Source of the DNA: Mycobacterium sp.
GTDB taxonomy: Bacteria > Actinomycetota > Actinomycetes > Mycobacteriales > Mycobacteriaceae
Assembly (NCBI GenBank): GCA_021732005.1
Contig: JAKFVT010000059.1
Coordinates: forward strand, 124,001-188,000
Reading direction: 5' to 3'
Length of the DNA: 64,000 nucleotides
Shown here: in pieces, positions 8,808-17,413 of the stretch
Numbering within the stretch: position 1 is the stretch's first letter
Layout: every line of letters starts with the position of its first letter
Notes under the pieces: model-generated
Told to the model about the DNA's origin: nothing
Databases searched by the model: none
The model's input: only the letters and a program-made list of their open reading frames with translations
Translations under genes and position numbers: made by a program

Positions 8808-8833
8808 AGCATCGCCAGGCGGAGGTGCTGCAG

Positions 8834-10369
8834 TTGAGGAATATCCCGGTTGAGCTGAGCAAACGCTACATCGAGGAAGGTTGGTGGACACCGGATACTC
8901 TCGGTGAGCTGCTTGCCAGGGGCCTGGCGGACAACCCCGACACCGGGTTCTGGGTGCACTCGGCGGTGCGCCCGTTCAGCGGGACCTTCCGCGAGGTGGA
9001 GATCCTGGCGCGCCGGCTGGCGGCGGGGTTGCGGGCCCGCGGGGTCGGCCCCGGTGACGTCATCGCCTTCCAGCTGCCCAACTGGGTCGAGGCCGCGGTG
9101 ACGTATTGGGCGACGTCGTTCCTGGGAGCTGTCGTCGTGCCGATCGTGCACTTCTACGGTCGCAAGGAATTAACCCACATCATCGGCACGGCACGGCCCA
9201 AGGTCTTCATCACAACCGAGCACTTCGGACACATGACGTACCAGCCGGATCTGTGTGCGGAGATCCCGATCGTGGGTCTGGTGGGGGACAACTTCGATGA
9301 CCTGCTGGCCGACGAGCCGATGGAAGGCGAGTTGCACACCGATCCGGCCGGCCCGGCGCTGATCGCGTTCACCTCCGGAACCACTCGCGACCCCAAGGGC
9401 GTGATCCACAGTCATCAAACGCTGGGGTTCGAGACTCGGCAGCTGCTGGAGAACTATGCGCCCGACCGCGGCAGGCAGATCACCGCGACGCCCGTCGGCC
9501 ACTTCATCGGTATGGTCGGGGCTTTCCTGATTCCGGTGCTCGAAGGCGCGCCCATCGACCTGACCGACGTCTGGGATCCCGGCCGGGTGCTGGAACTGAT
9601 GGAATCCGAAGGCATGTCGATCGGGGGCGGCCCACCGTACTTCGTCACTAGCCTGCTCGATCACCCCGAGTTCACCGACTCGCACATGAGCCGGATCAAG
9701 CACGTCGGCCTGGGCGGCTCGACGGTACCGATCGCGGTGACCCGTCGGCTCGCCGATCTGGGTGTGCACGTCTTCCGCTCCTACGGCAGCACCGAACACC
9801 CGTCGATCACCGGTTCACGACCGAGCGCGCCGGAGGACAAGCGACTGTTCACCGATGGTGACGCGCGGCCGGGCGTGGAGGTCCGTCTGACCGACGAAGG
9901 CGAGATTCTCTCCCGCGGACCGGATCTGTGCCTCGGCTACACCGATGACGCGTTGACCGCCAAGGCTTTTGACGCCGAGGGTTGGTATCACACCGGGGAC
10001 ATCGGGGTCCTCGACGAGGACGGCTATTTGACCATCACCGACCGCAAGGCCGACGTGATCATCCGTGGTGGCGAAAACATCAGCGCACTCGAGGTCGAGG
10101 AGCTGCTGCTGAGCATGCCCGCCGTCGCCGAAGCGGTGGTGGTCTCCGCGCCGGATGCCCGTCTCGGTGAGCACACCGCCGCCGTGCTGCGCGTCAGGGA
10201 AGGCCACCGGATGCCGACCATGCAGGACGTTCGCGCGCACTTCGAAAGCTCCGGAGCGGCACGGCAGAAGTGGCCCGAGGAACTGCACGAGGTGCTCGAC
10301 TACCCCCGCACGGCCAGCGGCAAGGTGCAGAAGTATCTGGTGCGCAAGCACATTGCCGAAGCCCAGTAA
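8834..10369 (+). CDS. Acyl-CoA synthetase / AMP-dependent ligase (FadD-like)
   Basis: This ANL-superfamily ligase activates a carboxylate to acyl-CoA through an acyl-AMP. The phosphate loop is AFTSGTTRDPKGV, motif A5 is YGSTEHPSITG, the hinge is YHTGDIGVLDEDGYLTITDRKADVI, and the C-terminal catalytic Lys lies in YPRTASGKVQKYLVRK. I prefer the TTG at 8834 (511 residues, MRNIPVELSKRY) because GGAGGTG at 8821-8827 sits six bases in front of it; that sequence overlaps the alternative GTG at 8825, which has no spaced ribosome site. The acyl substrate is unknown. Confidence 0.85.
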   Translation: MRNIPVELSKRYIEEGWWTPDTLGELLARGLADNPDTGFWVHSAVRPFSGTFREVEILARRLAAGLRARGVGPGDVIAFQLPNWVEAAVTYWATSFLGAVVVPIVHFYGRKELTHIIGTARPKVFITTEHFGHMTYQPDLCAEIPIVGLVGDNFDDLLADEPMEGELHTDPAGPALIAFTSGTTRDPKGVIHSHQTLGFETRQLLENYAPDRGRQITATPVGHFIGMVGAFLIPVLEGAPIDLTDVWDPGRVLELMESEGMSIGGGPPYFVTSLLDHPEFTDSHMSRIKHVGLGGSTVPIAVTRRLADLGVHVFRSYGSTEHPSITGSRPSAPEDKRLFTDGDARPGVEVRLTDEGEILSRGPDLCLGYTDDALTAKAFDAEGWYHTGDIGVLDEDGYLTITDRKADVIIRGGENISALEVEELLLSMPAVAEAVVVSAPDARLGEHTAAVLRVREGHRMPTMQDVRAHFESSGAARQKWPEELHEVLDYPRTASGKVQKYLVRKHIAEAQ

Positions 10370-10380
10370 GCGGCTCAGTA

Positions 10381-10446
10381 GGCGTTGACACCGCACTGAG
10401 GGCGAGCATTTTGCGATTTTCTCGCTCTCTGTGCGGTGTCAACGCC
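10381..10446. repeat. REP-like palindromic repeat, copy 1 (possible bidirectional terminator)
   Basis: The left arm GGCGTTGACACCGCAC (10381-10396) and right arm GTGCGGTGTCAACGCC (10431-10446) pair perfectly over 16 bases. The next ten bases on each side also mostly pair, giving a ~26-bp stem with a T-rich 14-base loop. It lies between convergent genes and supplies the stop codon (TGA within TTGACA, read on minus) of the DUF559-type gene. A related copy is at 11322-11379. Confidence 0.8.
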
Positions 10447-11268
10447 AGGCTTCGTGGACTCGACGCACGATGTCGGCCTTTCGGTGGCCGGCGATCACCC
10501 GCACACGGCTCCATCCGGCGTGGGCGATGTATTCCGAGCGAAGCAAATCGTCGTCATAGATCGCGCGCTCGAGGCGATGTTGCTCACCGTCGTACTCCAC
10601 GGCGACCATGACGTCGCGCCATCCCATGTCGAGGAAATAGTGCGAGTAGCCGTCCGGCCTGAGCACCGGGATCTGCGTCTCGGGCCGCGGAAATCCCGCG
10701 CTCATCAACAGCAGCCGCAGCCATGTCTCGCGCGGCGACTGGGCGCCGGCGTCCACGAGTTCAATCAGCCGGCTTACCCGTCGCAGTCCCTTGACATGCG
10801 GATGACTCTCGGCCACCGCGAGAACATCACCGACTCGGAAGTCGGTGGCCGCCGCCAGCGCGTCGAGACGCTCGACTGCACGGCCCGCGGGGCCTCGCCG
10901 CGCCAGGTCGAAAGCGGTTCGCGCAGCGCTGGTAACGGGAATGCCGTCCCGCGAACAGATTTCCTCATCGAGGAGTGACTCGTTGCGCGCCTTGACTCCC
11001 GGCGGCGATTTTCGGCCAGGCCAATTCACTTCGATGACGGCGTCGTGGTCAACCCACTTCGCGCATGTAAAGCAGAGGCCGCAACACCGGTGATGACGCC
11101 CTGACGTTGCGACCACAACCAGGTCGCGACCGTGCGGTCGCGCAGTGACGGCGGCGCGCCCTTGGCGGTGTATACGTTTGGGAGCAACCGCTGATAACGG
11201 GCCCGCAAGTCGTACTTGCTGACGTTGCCCGCGGCGAATGCTTCGCTGCCGATGAACACTTCCGCCAT
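10439..11268 (-). pseudogene. DUF559/VSR-like endonuclease-domain protein, frameshifted
   Basis: Two minus-strand frames together make one ~275-residue protein. The N-terminal part runs from ATG 11268 (MAEVFIGSEAFAAGN) to VAASALH. The rest, AKWVDHDAVIEVNW onward, is in the next frame and ends at 10439 with the DUF559-type nuclease core (FLDMGWRDVMVAVEYDGEQH, then VRVIAGHRK). The family typically reads ALHGAKWVD, so one missing base near 11061-11066 (a Gly codon) explains the break. The N-terminal part resembles an AbiEi-like antitoxin wHTH. It could be a true pseudogene, a programmed shift or a sequencing error. Confidence 0.75.
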
Positions 11269-11321
11269 GGGTGGAGAGTGTCAAATGTCAAAGACGCGCG
11301 CCTTCCGCTATCCACAGCGCA

Positions 11322-11379
11322 TTGAGACCGCACTGCGAGCGAGGTTTCGGCGAAATCTTCGCCCTCACTGCGGTGTCAA
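11322..11379. repeat. REP-like palindromic repeat, copy 2
   Basis: This is an imperfect inverted repeat: the left arm begins TTGAGACCGCACTGCGAGCGA and the right arm, read on minus, begins TTGACACCGCAGTGAGGGCGA. Read on the minus strand it aligns over about 60 bases with the repeat at 10381-10446. As there, the TTGACA edge supplies a gene's stop codon, here that of the flavin dehydrogenase at 11376. It lies upstream of the frameshifted nuclease gene, so the gene is bracketed by two copies. Confidence 0.7.
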
Positions 11380-12983
11380 CGAGAAGAAGCCGCCAAGCCC
11401 GCGCGGTAACCGAACACCATTGCCGGGCCGAGGGTTCCGCCCGCCCCACCGTAGGCGCGGCCCGTCACGCCCGCCATCGCGTTGCCCGCGGCGAACAGTC
11501 CGGGGATCGGCGCACCGCTGACGTGCAGCACCCGGCCGTCGCGGTCGGTGCGCGGGCCGCCCTTGGTGCCCATCGCGCCGATGCCTACCGGCACGGCGTA
11601 GTACGGCGGGGTGTCCAACGGGCCGAGGGTCTGCAACGCCGGGGTGGACGCCGAATTGTCGCCCCAGTACCCGTCGTACGCGCTTGCGCCACGGCCGAAT
11701 TCAGGATCAACTTCGGCGGCGACGTTGTCGTTCCACGCGTTCAGTGTGGCACCCAGCCCGTCGGCGTCGATGCCGGTCTTCTCCTCCAGCTCGGCCAGCG
11801 TCGCGGCCTTGTTGAACCAGTCGGGTGCTTCACCGCCAGGCTCGACACCCAGGAAGCCGTAACGCTTCAGATGCTGATCGTCGAAGACGATCCACGCCGG
11901 ATCGTTGACGTATCCCAGGCGCGGATCGAGCTGATGGAACGGCCCGGACATCGAGTTGTACTCGCCCGCCTCGTTGAGGAAACGCCTTCCGAACCGGTTG
12001 ACGATGATGCTGCGCGGCCGGGTGCGTTCGAGGCGCACACTGCGGCTGCGCGGCCTGCCACCCAACGTGTCGCCGGGAATCTGAATGACCGGCACCCACC
12101 AGGCCTCGCCCATGTTCGCCAGGTCGGCGCCGTGTGCCATGGCCATCCGCAAGCCGTCGCCGGTGTTGTTCGGCGGTGACACCGGTCCGCGCAGCGGCCC
12201 ACGCAGGTAGGCCTCGACCAGCCTCTGATCCCATTCGAATCCGCCGGTGCCGAGGATCACCGCTTTGTCGGCACGGACTCGAATCGCGCGATCGCCCAGG
12301 GCAATCCGTACGCCGGTGATCGCTGAGGCCGAGCCGATCAGTTCGAGCGCGCGGGCCTCGGTGACCGGGGTGACGCCGAGATCCAGCAGGCCCTTGAGTA
12401 GGCCCGCGATCAGCGCGGTACCGGCAACGCAGTAGTCGCCGTCCATATCGTCGACTGCGGCGTGGATGCGTGCCCGGGTCTCGGCGTCGATGCCGACGTT
12501 GCTGAAGTCGATGGGGAACGACGTGATGCGCGACGCCCAGTCGTCCAAGGTGGCGAGGTCAATTGGCTTGGCGTTCAACGACCGTCCGCCACCTGGCTGC
12601 CCACCCGGCAGTTCGGGCTTGTAGTCGGGGAAGCCTTCGGCGACCTCGAACCGCAGCGCGCTGTGTGCCTCGACGTAGTCCAGCATCGCCGGGCCCGTGC
12701 GGACGAACGTCTCGACCAGCTCGCGATCCATGACGCCCAGCGATTGGGCCTCAAGGTATTTCAGCGCGTCCTCGACTGTCAGCTCGCCACCGGCCGCCCG
12801 GTCATGCGCCGGAATCCAGACGATGCCGCCGGACACCGCGGTCGTCCCCCCGACCGTCGGCGCCTTCTCGAACACCGCCACTGATGCGCCACTGGCCGCT
12901 GCGGTCAGTGCGGCGGTCAGACCGGCCGCGCCGGTGCCGAGCACCACGACGTCGACTGTGCGGTCCCAGGTGGTGTCCGCCAT
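11376..12983 (-). CDS. FAD-binding dehydrogenase (3-ketosteroid dehydrogenase/fumarate reductase family)
   Basis: The 535-residue flavoprotein has the dinucleotide-binding motif VVVLGTGAAGLTAALTAAASG near residues 10-30, FEKAPTVGGTTAVSGGIVWIP, and a C-terminal FAD segment AAGNAMAGVTGRAYGGAGGTLGPA. This layout is that of KstD/flavocytochrome c-type dehydrogenases that introduce or reduce activated C=C bonds. ATG at 12983 is chosen because AGGAG lies seven bases upstream. It is divided from the mhp-like genes by the IclR gene, which reads the same way. Substrate unknown. Confidence 0.85.
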   Translation of the reverse strand: MADTTWDRTVDVVVLGTGAAGLTAALTAAASGASVAVFEKAPTVGGTTAVSGGIVWIPAHDRAAGGELTVEDALKYLEAQSLGVMDRELVETFVRTGPAMLDYVEAHSALRFEVAEGFPDYKPELPGGQPGGGRSLNAKPIDLATLDDWASRITSFPIDFSNVGIDAETRARIHAAVDDMDGDYCVAGTALIAGLLKGLLDLGVTPVTEARALELIGSASAITGVRIALGDRAIRVRADKAVILGTGGFEWDQRLVEAYLRGPLRGPVSPPNNTGDGLRMAMAHGADLANMGEAWWVPVIQIPGDTLGGRPRSRSVRLERTRPRSIIVNRFGRRFLNEAGEYNSMSGPFHQLDPRLGYVNDPAWIVFDDQHLKRYGFLGVEPGGEAPDWFNKAATLAELEEKTGIDADGLGATLNAWNDNVAAEVDPEFGRGASAYDGYWGDNSASTPALQTLGPLDTPPYYAVPVGIGAMGTKGGPRTDRDGRVLHVSGAPIPGLFAAGNAMAGVTGRAYGGAGGTLGPAMVFGYRAGLAASSR

Positions 12984-13001
12984 CGCTTCACTCCTATTGC
13001 C

Positions 13002-13023
13002 GCACACTGGTATTGGTGTGTGC
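13002..13023. promoter_or_regulatory. Inverted repeat GCACAC-N10-GTGTGC upstream of the flavin dehydrogenase
   Basis: Perfect 6-base arms at 13002-13007 and 13018-13023 are separated by ten bases, 19 bases upstream of the dehydrogenase ATG. The position fits an operator overlapping the 5' untranslated region or promoter. The regulator is unknown; the neighbouring IclR protein is one candidate. Confidence 0.35.
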
Positions 13024-13120
13024 ATCTACCGAACGCGGGTGTTCGTTGGTGTCACGCTAACGACGCAGATCGCACAGTGTCAAGCGCTCCATCCGGCATA
13101 ACCGCAGTTCAGCGGGGTGC

Positions 13121-13822
13121 TTAACTCAGAACGACCGAAAGGCGCTGAGCCGCGGCGATCGCCGAGTCCCGCCCGTGCAGCACCACGTCTTCTCGGTGCG
13201 AGATCAGGTTGATGCACGTGTGCGGTGAGCCGGCCGGGCGGTGCACCGGCACCGCGAGACCGTAGGTGTTCGGCTCGACCTCCCCGTAGGTGATGATCCA
13301 GCCCTGCTCGCGCGCGCGGGTCACCAACGGGCGTTCGCCGGGCCGCGCCGGCATGCTGGCGAGCAACGCGATGCCGGCCGCGCCGCGGTCCAGCGGATAG
13401 CGGCTGCCCTCATGGAAGGACAGCTGATAGGACACCCGGGTCGGCACGATCACGGCGATTGCGACCTGTTGATCACCCTCTGCGACCAGGAGGGACACCG
13501 TGGTGTCGAGCTCGTCGGCAAGGTCGCGCAGCGTCGGCATCGACAGCTCGCGGATGTTGTTGTCGAACGACGCGCCGAGGGCGGCGAGCCCAGCCGCGGC
13601 GCGGAACCGCCCGTCCTCGGCTTTGGCCACCATCCGGTATGAGGCCAACGTGCTCAGCAGCCGGTAGGCGATGGTCCGGTGCACCCCGATGTGGTCGGCG
13701 ACCTGCTGGATGGTCAGCCCGCCCTTGGCGGCCGCGACCAGCTGCAACGCGTGCAGTCCGCGGGCCAGGGTCTGTGACCCCGGCGCAGCGCTGATCGGGC
13801 TTTCGGTGGGTGTCTGCGTCAT
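13121..13822 (-). CDS. IclR-family transcriptional regulator
   Basis: The 233-residue regulator has an N-terminal winged HTH (GLTIQQVADHIGVHRTIAYRL, near 38-58) and an IclR effector domain (LADELDTTVSLLVAEGDQQ; then YPLDRGAAGIALLA). IclR proteins such as MhpR commonly control aromatic-acid pathways. Start ATG 13822 is supported by GGGGAC six bases upstream. It is divergent from the mhpC-like gene across 171 bases containing an inverted repeat, so control of 13994-23106 is likely but inferred. Confidence 0.87.
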   Translation of the reverse strand: MTQTPTESPISAAPGSQTLARGLHALQLVAAAKGGLTIQQVADHIGVHRTIAYRLLSTLASYRMVAKAEDGRFRAAAGLAALGASFDNNIRELSMPTLRDLADELDTTVSLLVAEGDQQVAIAVIVPTRVSYQLSFHEGSRYPLDRGAAGIALLASMPARPGERPLVTRAREQGWIITYGEVEPNTYGLAVPVHRPAGSPHTCINLISHREDVVLHGRDSAIAAAQRLSVVLS

Positions 13823-13904
13823 GTCGTCCCCGTGCGTGAGGTGCGAATGCGGGCTCGAGTCACCCCGAAGTGCCTTGACAGACCGCACTCCGAGAGTGAT
13901 GCTC

Positions 13905-13930
13905 TTAAACTATCGCACACCGTAGTTCAA
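13905..13930. promoter_or_regulatory. Candidate IclR operator in the divergent promoter
   Basis: TTAAACTA (13905-13912) and TAGTTCAA (13923-13930) form an inverted repeat with 7 of 8 arm positions matching and a 10-base spacer, in the only intergenic stretch between the IclR gene and the mhpC-like gene. The surrounding sequence is unusually AT-rich for this genome. A second small hairpin CGCTT-ACAAA-AAGCG lies about 13 bases to its right. IclR binding is inferred from position. Confidence 0.45.
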
Positions 13931-13993
13931 TAATTACACATACCGCTTACAAAAAGCGAGAATCCCATTATCACCGAGGATAGGGGCAGCTGG

Positions 13994-14857
13994 GTGCCGG
14001 AGTTCGAAAGCGTCTGGAGTGACTTGCAGGGCGTTGCGTTCTCGCAGGGTTATCTGGATGTCGGCGGAGTGCGCACCCGCTACCTGCATGCGGGGGATCC
14101 GAGTAAGCCGACACTGGTGCTGCTGCACGGCTCAGGTGGCCACGCCGAGGCTTACGTCCGCAACCTCGAGGCGCACGCCGAACACTTCTCCACCTGGTCG
14201 ATCGACATGCTGGGACACGGCTACACCGACAAGCCCGGGCATCTGCTGGAGATCCCGCACTACGTCGACCACCTGGCTGCCGTCCTCGACACGATCGGCG
14301 CCCAGCGGGCGCACATCTCCGGTGAATCGCTCGGCGGCTGGGTCGCCTCGCGCTTCGCCGTCGACCACCCCGACCGGCTCAACCGGCTGGTGCTCAACAC
14401 CGCAGGCGGTTCGCAGGCCGACCCGGAGGTGATGAAGCGGATCATCTCGCTGTCGATGGCCGCCGCGGAGAACCCGACTTGGGAGACCGTGCAGGCCAGG
14501 ATCAAGTGGCTGATGGCCGACAAGTCCAAAAACTACGACGACATCGTCGCCAGCCGCCAGCGGGTGTACCGGCAGCCCGGGTTCGTCAACGCCATGCGTG
14601 ACATCATGGCGCTGCAGGATCCCGACGTCCGGCAACGAAACCTGATGAGCCCCAGCGACTACGGGGCCATCACCGCGCCGACGCTGGTGCTGTGGACCAG
14701 TGACGACCCAACGGCCGACACCACCGAGGGGCGACGGATCTCGGAGATGATCCCGGGTGCGCGCTTCGAGGTCATGGAAGGCTGCGGGCACTGGCCGCAG
14801 TACGAGGACCCCAAGACGTTCAACCGCCTGCACATCGACTTCCTGGTGGGCCGGTGA
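13994..14857 (+). CDS. mhpC: MhpC-like alpha/beta hydrolase (meta-cleavage product C-C hydrolase)
   Basis: The 287-residue alpha/beta hydrolase has an oxyanion motif VLLHGSGGH (near 42-50), nucleophile elbow GESLGG with Ser 112, an acid in WTSDDPTAD (near 237) and His 266 in GCGHWPQYE. In meta-cleavage pathways this enzyme hydrolyses the ring-opened product to a carboxylate plus 2-hydroxypenta-2,4-dienoate. The GTG start at 13994 has AGGGG eight bases upstream. It leads an operon with mhpA- and mhpB-like genes, which supports the assignment; the exact ring-fission substrate remains inferred. Confidence 0.82.
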   Translation: MPEFESVWSDLQGVAFSQGYLDVGGVRTRYLHAGDPSKPTLVLLHGSGGHAEAYVRNLEAHAEHFSTWSIDMLGHGYTDKPGHLLEIPHYVDHLAAVLDTIGAQRAHISGESLGGWVASRFAVDHPDRLNRLVLNTAGGSQADPEVMKRIISLSMAAAENPTWETVQARIKWLMADKSKNYDDIVASRQRVYRQPGFVNAMRDIMALQDPDVRQRNLMSPSDYGAITAPTLVLWTSDDPTADTTEGRRISEMIPGARFEVMEGCGHWPQYEDPKTFNRLHIDFLVGR

Positions 14858-16539
14858 ACATGGAATTCGACGTCGTCGTGGTGGGCGCCGGGCCGGTTGG
14901 CCTGACCCTGGCCAATGCCCTTGGCCTGCAGGGGGTTCGCACACTGGTGGTCGATGAGCGGGACGCGCTCATCGACTACCCGCGGGGGGTGGGCCTCGAC
15001 GACGAAGCCCTGCGGACCTTTCAGGCGATCGGCCTGGTGGATGCCGTCCTGCCGCACACCGTGCCCAACCAGATCCTGCGGTTCTACGACGGCAAGCGGA
15101 GATTGCTGGCCGAGATGGCCCCGCCTGACGCGCGGTTCGGCTGGCCCAAGCGCAACGGCTTCGTGCAGCCGTTGGTCGACGCTGAGCTGTACAAGGGCCT
15201 CGACCGGTTCGACAACGTCGAAGTGGCGTGGGGTCATCCGACGACCTCGATGACCGAGACGGCTGACGGAGTCGTCGTCGAGTTGTCGCCGGCCGATTCC
15301 GAGCCCAGAAAGGTCAGTGCCCGCTACGTTGTTGGCTGCGACGGCGGCCGTAGCGCCACCCGCCGCCTGATGGGGGTGTCCTTCGACGGCACGACGTCGT
15401 CGACCCGGTGGCTGGTGGTCGACATCGCCAACGACCCACTCGGACATCCCAACAGCGAGGTCGGCGCCGACCCGGTCCGGCCCTACGTCTCGATCGCCAT
15501 CGCCCACGGCATCCGGCGCTTCGAGTTCCTGATCCACGGCCACGAGACCGACGAACAGGCCGAGGATCCCGCGTTCGTGGCGCAGATGCTCGGCAGGCTG
15601 GTGCCCTACCCGGACAGGTGCGACATCATCCGCCGCCGCCTGTACACCCACCATTCGAGAATCGCGAGCTCATTCCGCAAGGGCCGCATCCTGATTGCCG
15701 GGGACGCCGCCCACCTCATGCCGGTGTGGCAGGGCCAGGGCTACAACAGCGGCATCCGTGATGCCGCCAACCTCGGCTGGAAGCTGGCGGCCGTGGTCAA
15801 GGGACAGGCCCGCGATGCGCTGCTGGACAGCTACGACATCGAGCGCCGCAAGCACGCCCGCGCGATGATCGACCTCTCGACCACAGTGGGCAAGGTCATC
15901 TCGCCCACCAACTCGCGCGTGGCCGCCGCCCGGGATGCGGTCATTCGGGCGGCATCCCTGGTGCCGACGCTGAAGCGCTATGTACTGGAGATGCGGTTCA
16001 AGCCGATGCCCCGCTACGAGCAGGGTGCGGTGGTGCACAGCGAGCCGCGGTCACCGTCGTCCGCGGTGGGCACGCTGTTCATCCAGCCCCGGGTGGACAC
16101 CCGGGACAACCAGAACGTCCTGCTGGACGACGTTATCGGCCCGTGGTTCGCCTTTTTGTGCTGGAGCAATAACCCCCGGCAACTGCTGGGGGAGAAGGAC
16201 TTCGCCGCGTGGAAATCGCTCGGTGCTGTCTTCGTCGCGTTGCGCCCGATCACCCAGTTGCACTGGACCGGACACGACGACCCCGACGTCATCGTCGTCG
16301 GGGACCGCACCGGCGCACTCAAGGGGTGGTTCGACGCGCACGAAGAGTCGGTGATGTTCCTGCGGCCGGACCGCTGCATCGCCGGCGCCTGCATCGCCCA
16401 ACGCACACCGGAACTGAGCGCGGCACTGCTCGACACACTCACCTTGACCCCGGGAGGAGGCACCGATGCCACTGGCGCTCTGCTGTATGTCACACAGCCC
16501 GCTGCTGAACCTTCCCGGCCCGTCGGCGGAACTGCTTGA
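14854..16539 (+). CDS. mhpA: MhpA-like 3-(3-hydroxyphenyl)propionate hydroxylase (FAD monooxygenase)
   Basis: This class A flavin monooxygenase (561 residues) has GxGxxG in VVVGAGPVGLTLANALG (near 8-24), the DG motif RYVVGCDGGRSATRRLMG (near 153-170), and the GD motif RILIAGDAAHLMPVWQGQG (near 280-298). It would ortho-hydroxylate a phenolic acid to a catechol with NAD(P)H and O2, feeding the extradiol dioxygenase encoded next. GTG 14854 overlaps the previous stop (GTGA); ATG 14860 is an alternative. Its 3' end overlaps the dioxygenase gene by 74 bases. Confidence 0.85.
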   Translation: MNMEFDVVVVGAGPVGLTLANALGLQGVRTLVVDERDALIDYPRGVGLDDEALRTFQAIGLVDAVLPHTVPNQILRFYDGKRRLLAEMAPPDARFGWPKRNGFVQPLVDAELYKGLDRFDNVEVAWGHPTTSMTETADGVVVELSPADSEPRKVSARYVVGCDGGRSATRRLMGVSFDGTTSSTRWLVVDIANDPLGHPNSEVGADPVRPYVSIAIAHGIRRFEFLIHGHETDEQAEDPAFVAQMLGRLVPYPDRCDIIRRRLYTHHSRIASSFRKGRILIAGDAAHLMPVWQGQGYNSGIRDAANLGWKLAAVVKGQARDALLDSYDIERRKHARAMIDLSTTVGKVISPTNSRVAAARDAVIRAASLVPTLKRYVLEMRFKPMPRYEQGAVVHSEPRSPSSAVGTLFIQPRVDTRDNQNVLLDDVIGPWFAFLCWSNNPRQLLGEKDFAAWKSLGAVFVALRPITQLHWTGHDDPDVIVVGDRTGALKGWFDAHEESVMFLRPDRCIAGACIAQRTPELSAALLDTLTLTPGGGTDATGALLYVTQPAAEPSRPVGGTA

Positions 16540-17413
16540 CGACATCAACGCACGGCTGGCCGAAACCCGATCATTCGTAGCGGAATTCGCCCCCGAGCTC
16601 GTGGTGATCTTCTCGCCGGACCACTACAACGGGTTCTTCTACCGGCTGATGCCGCCGTTCTGCATCGGCACAGCCGCCCAGGGCGTCGGCGATTACGGCA
16701 CGCACGCCGGACCGTTGAATGTGCCGGCCACAGTCGCCAACGAGATGGCGGCAGCGGTGTGGGACGCCGGTGTCGACGTCTCCCTGTCGGCGGCCATGGA
16801 CGTCGACCATGGCACGGTCCAGCCGCTCGAAGTGCTGTTCGGCACCGAAAATCTGGGGGCGTCGCCTCCGATAATCCCGGTGTTCATCAACTCGGTGGCC
16901 AGCCCGCTGGGGCCGCTCAAGCGCACCCGGGCGCTGGGCAGCGCGATCGGTGAATTCCTCGGCGCTCTGGATAAGCGAGTGCTCGTCGTCGGATCTGGTG
17001 GGCTGTCCCATGACCCACCGGTGCCGACGCTGGCGACGGCGCCCCCCGCGGCGCTCGACCGCATCGTCGGCGGCGCACCGATGTCCCCCGAAGGTCGAAA
17101 CGCACGGCAGGAGGCCGTGATCGCCGCGGCCCATGAGTTCGCCCATGGGGAGAGTCCACTGCAGCCGTTGAACCCGGACTGGGACTGTGCCCTGCTCGAC
17201 CTCATCGACACCAATCGGCTGGCCGAGGTGGACGGTTGGACCAACGACTCGATTGCCCGTGAGGCCGGTAACTCCGCGCATGAGATCCGAACCTGGGTGG
17301 CGGCATTCGCTGCGTTGGCGTCCCAGGGTGACTATCAGACGCAGCAGCGCTACTACCGCGCTGCTCCCGAATTGATCGCGGGCTTCGCGATCCGGACGGC
17401 GGTATCTGCATGA
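16466..17413 (+). CDS. mhpB: MhpB-like 2,3-dihydroxyphenylpropionate 1,2-dioxygenase (class III extradiol)
   Basis: The 315-residue LigB-superfamily dioxygenase has the start MPLALCCMSHSPLL, VVIFSPDHYNGFF (near 46-58), GTHAGPLNVP, DVDHGTVQPL with His 115 (the position of a catalytic His in E. coli MhpB) and VVGSGGLSHDPPVP with a His near 182. It cleaves a catechol ring next to the hydroxyls using Fe(II). GAGGAGG lies just upstream of the ATG although the start is inside the mhpA-like gene, so the long overlap is real. It is coupled to the next gene by ATGA. Confidence 0.88.
   Translation: MPLALCCMSHSPLLNLPGPSAELLDDINARLAETRSFVAEFAPELVVIFSPDHYNGFFYRLMPPFCIGTAAQGVGDYGTHAGPLNVPATVANEMAAAVWDAGVDVSLSAAMDVDHGTVQPLEVLFGTENLGASPPIIPVFINSVASPLGPLKRTRALGSAIGEFLGALDKRVLVVGSGGLSHDPPVPTLATAPPAALDRIVGGAPMSPEGRNARQEAVIAAAHEFAHGESPLQPLNPDWDCALLDLIDTNRLAEVDGWTNDSIAREAGNSAHEIRTWVAAFAALASQGDYQTQQRYYRAAPELIAGFAIRTAVSA

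Noticed and set aside
13873..13897. A third copy of the TTGACA-ACCGCACT palindrome near the IclR promoter
   Set aside because: Only the first ~15 bases resemble the repeats at 10381 and 11322; no matching second arm is present.
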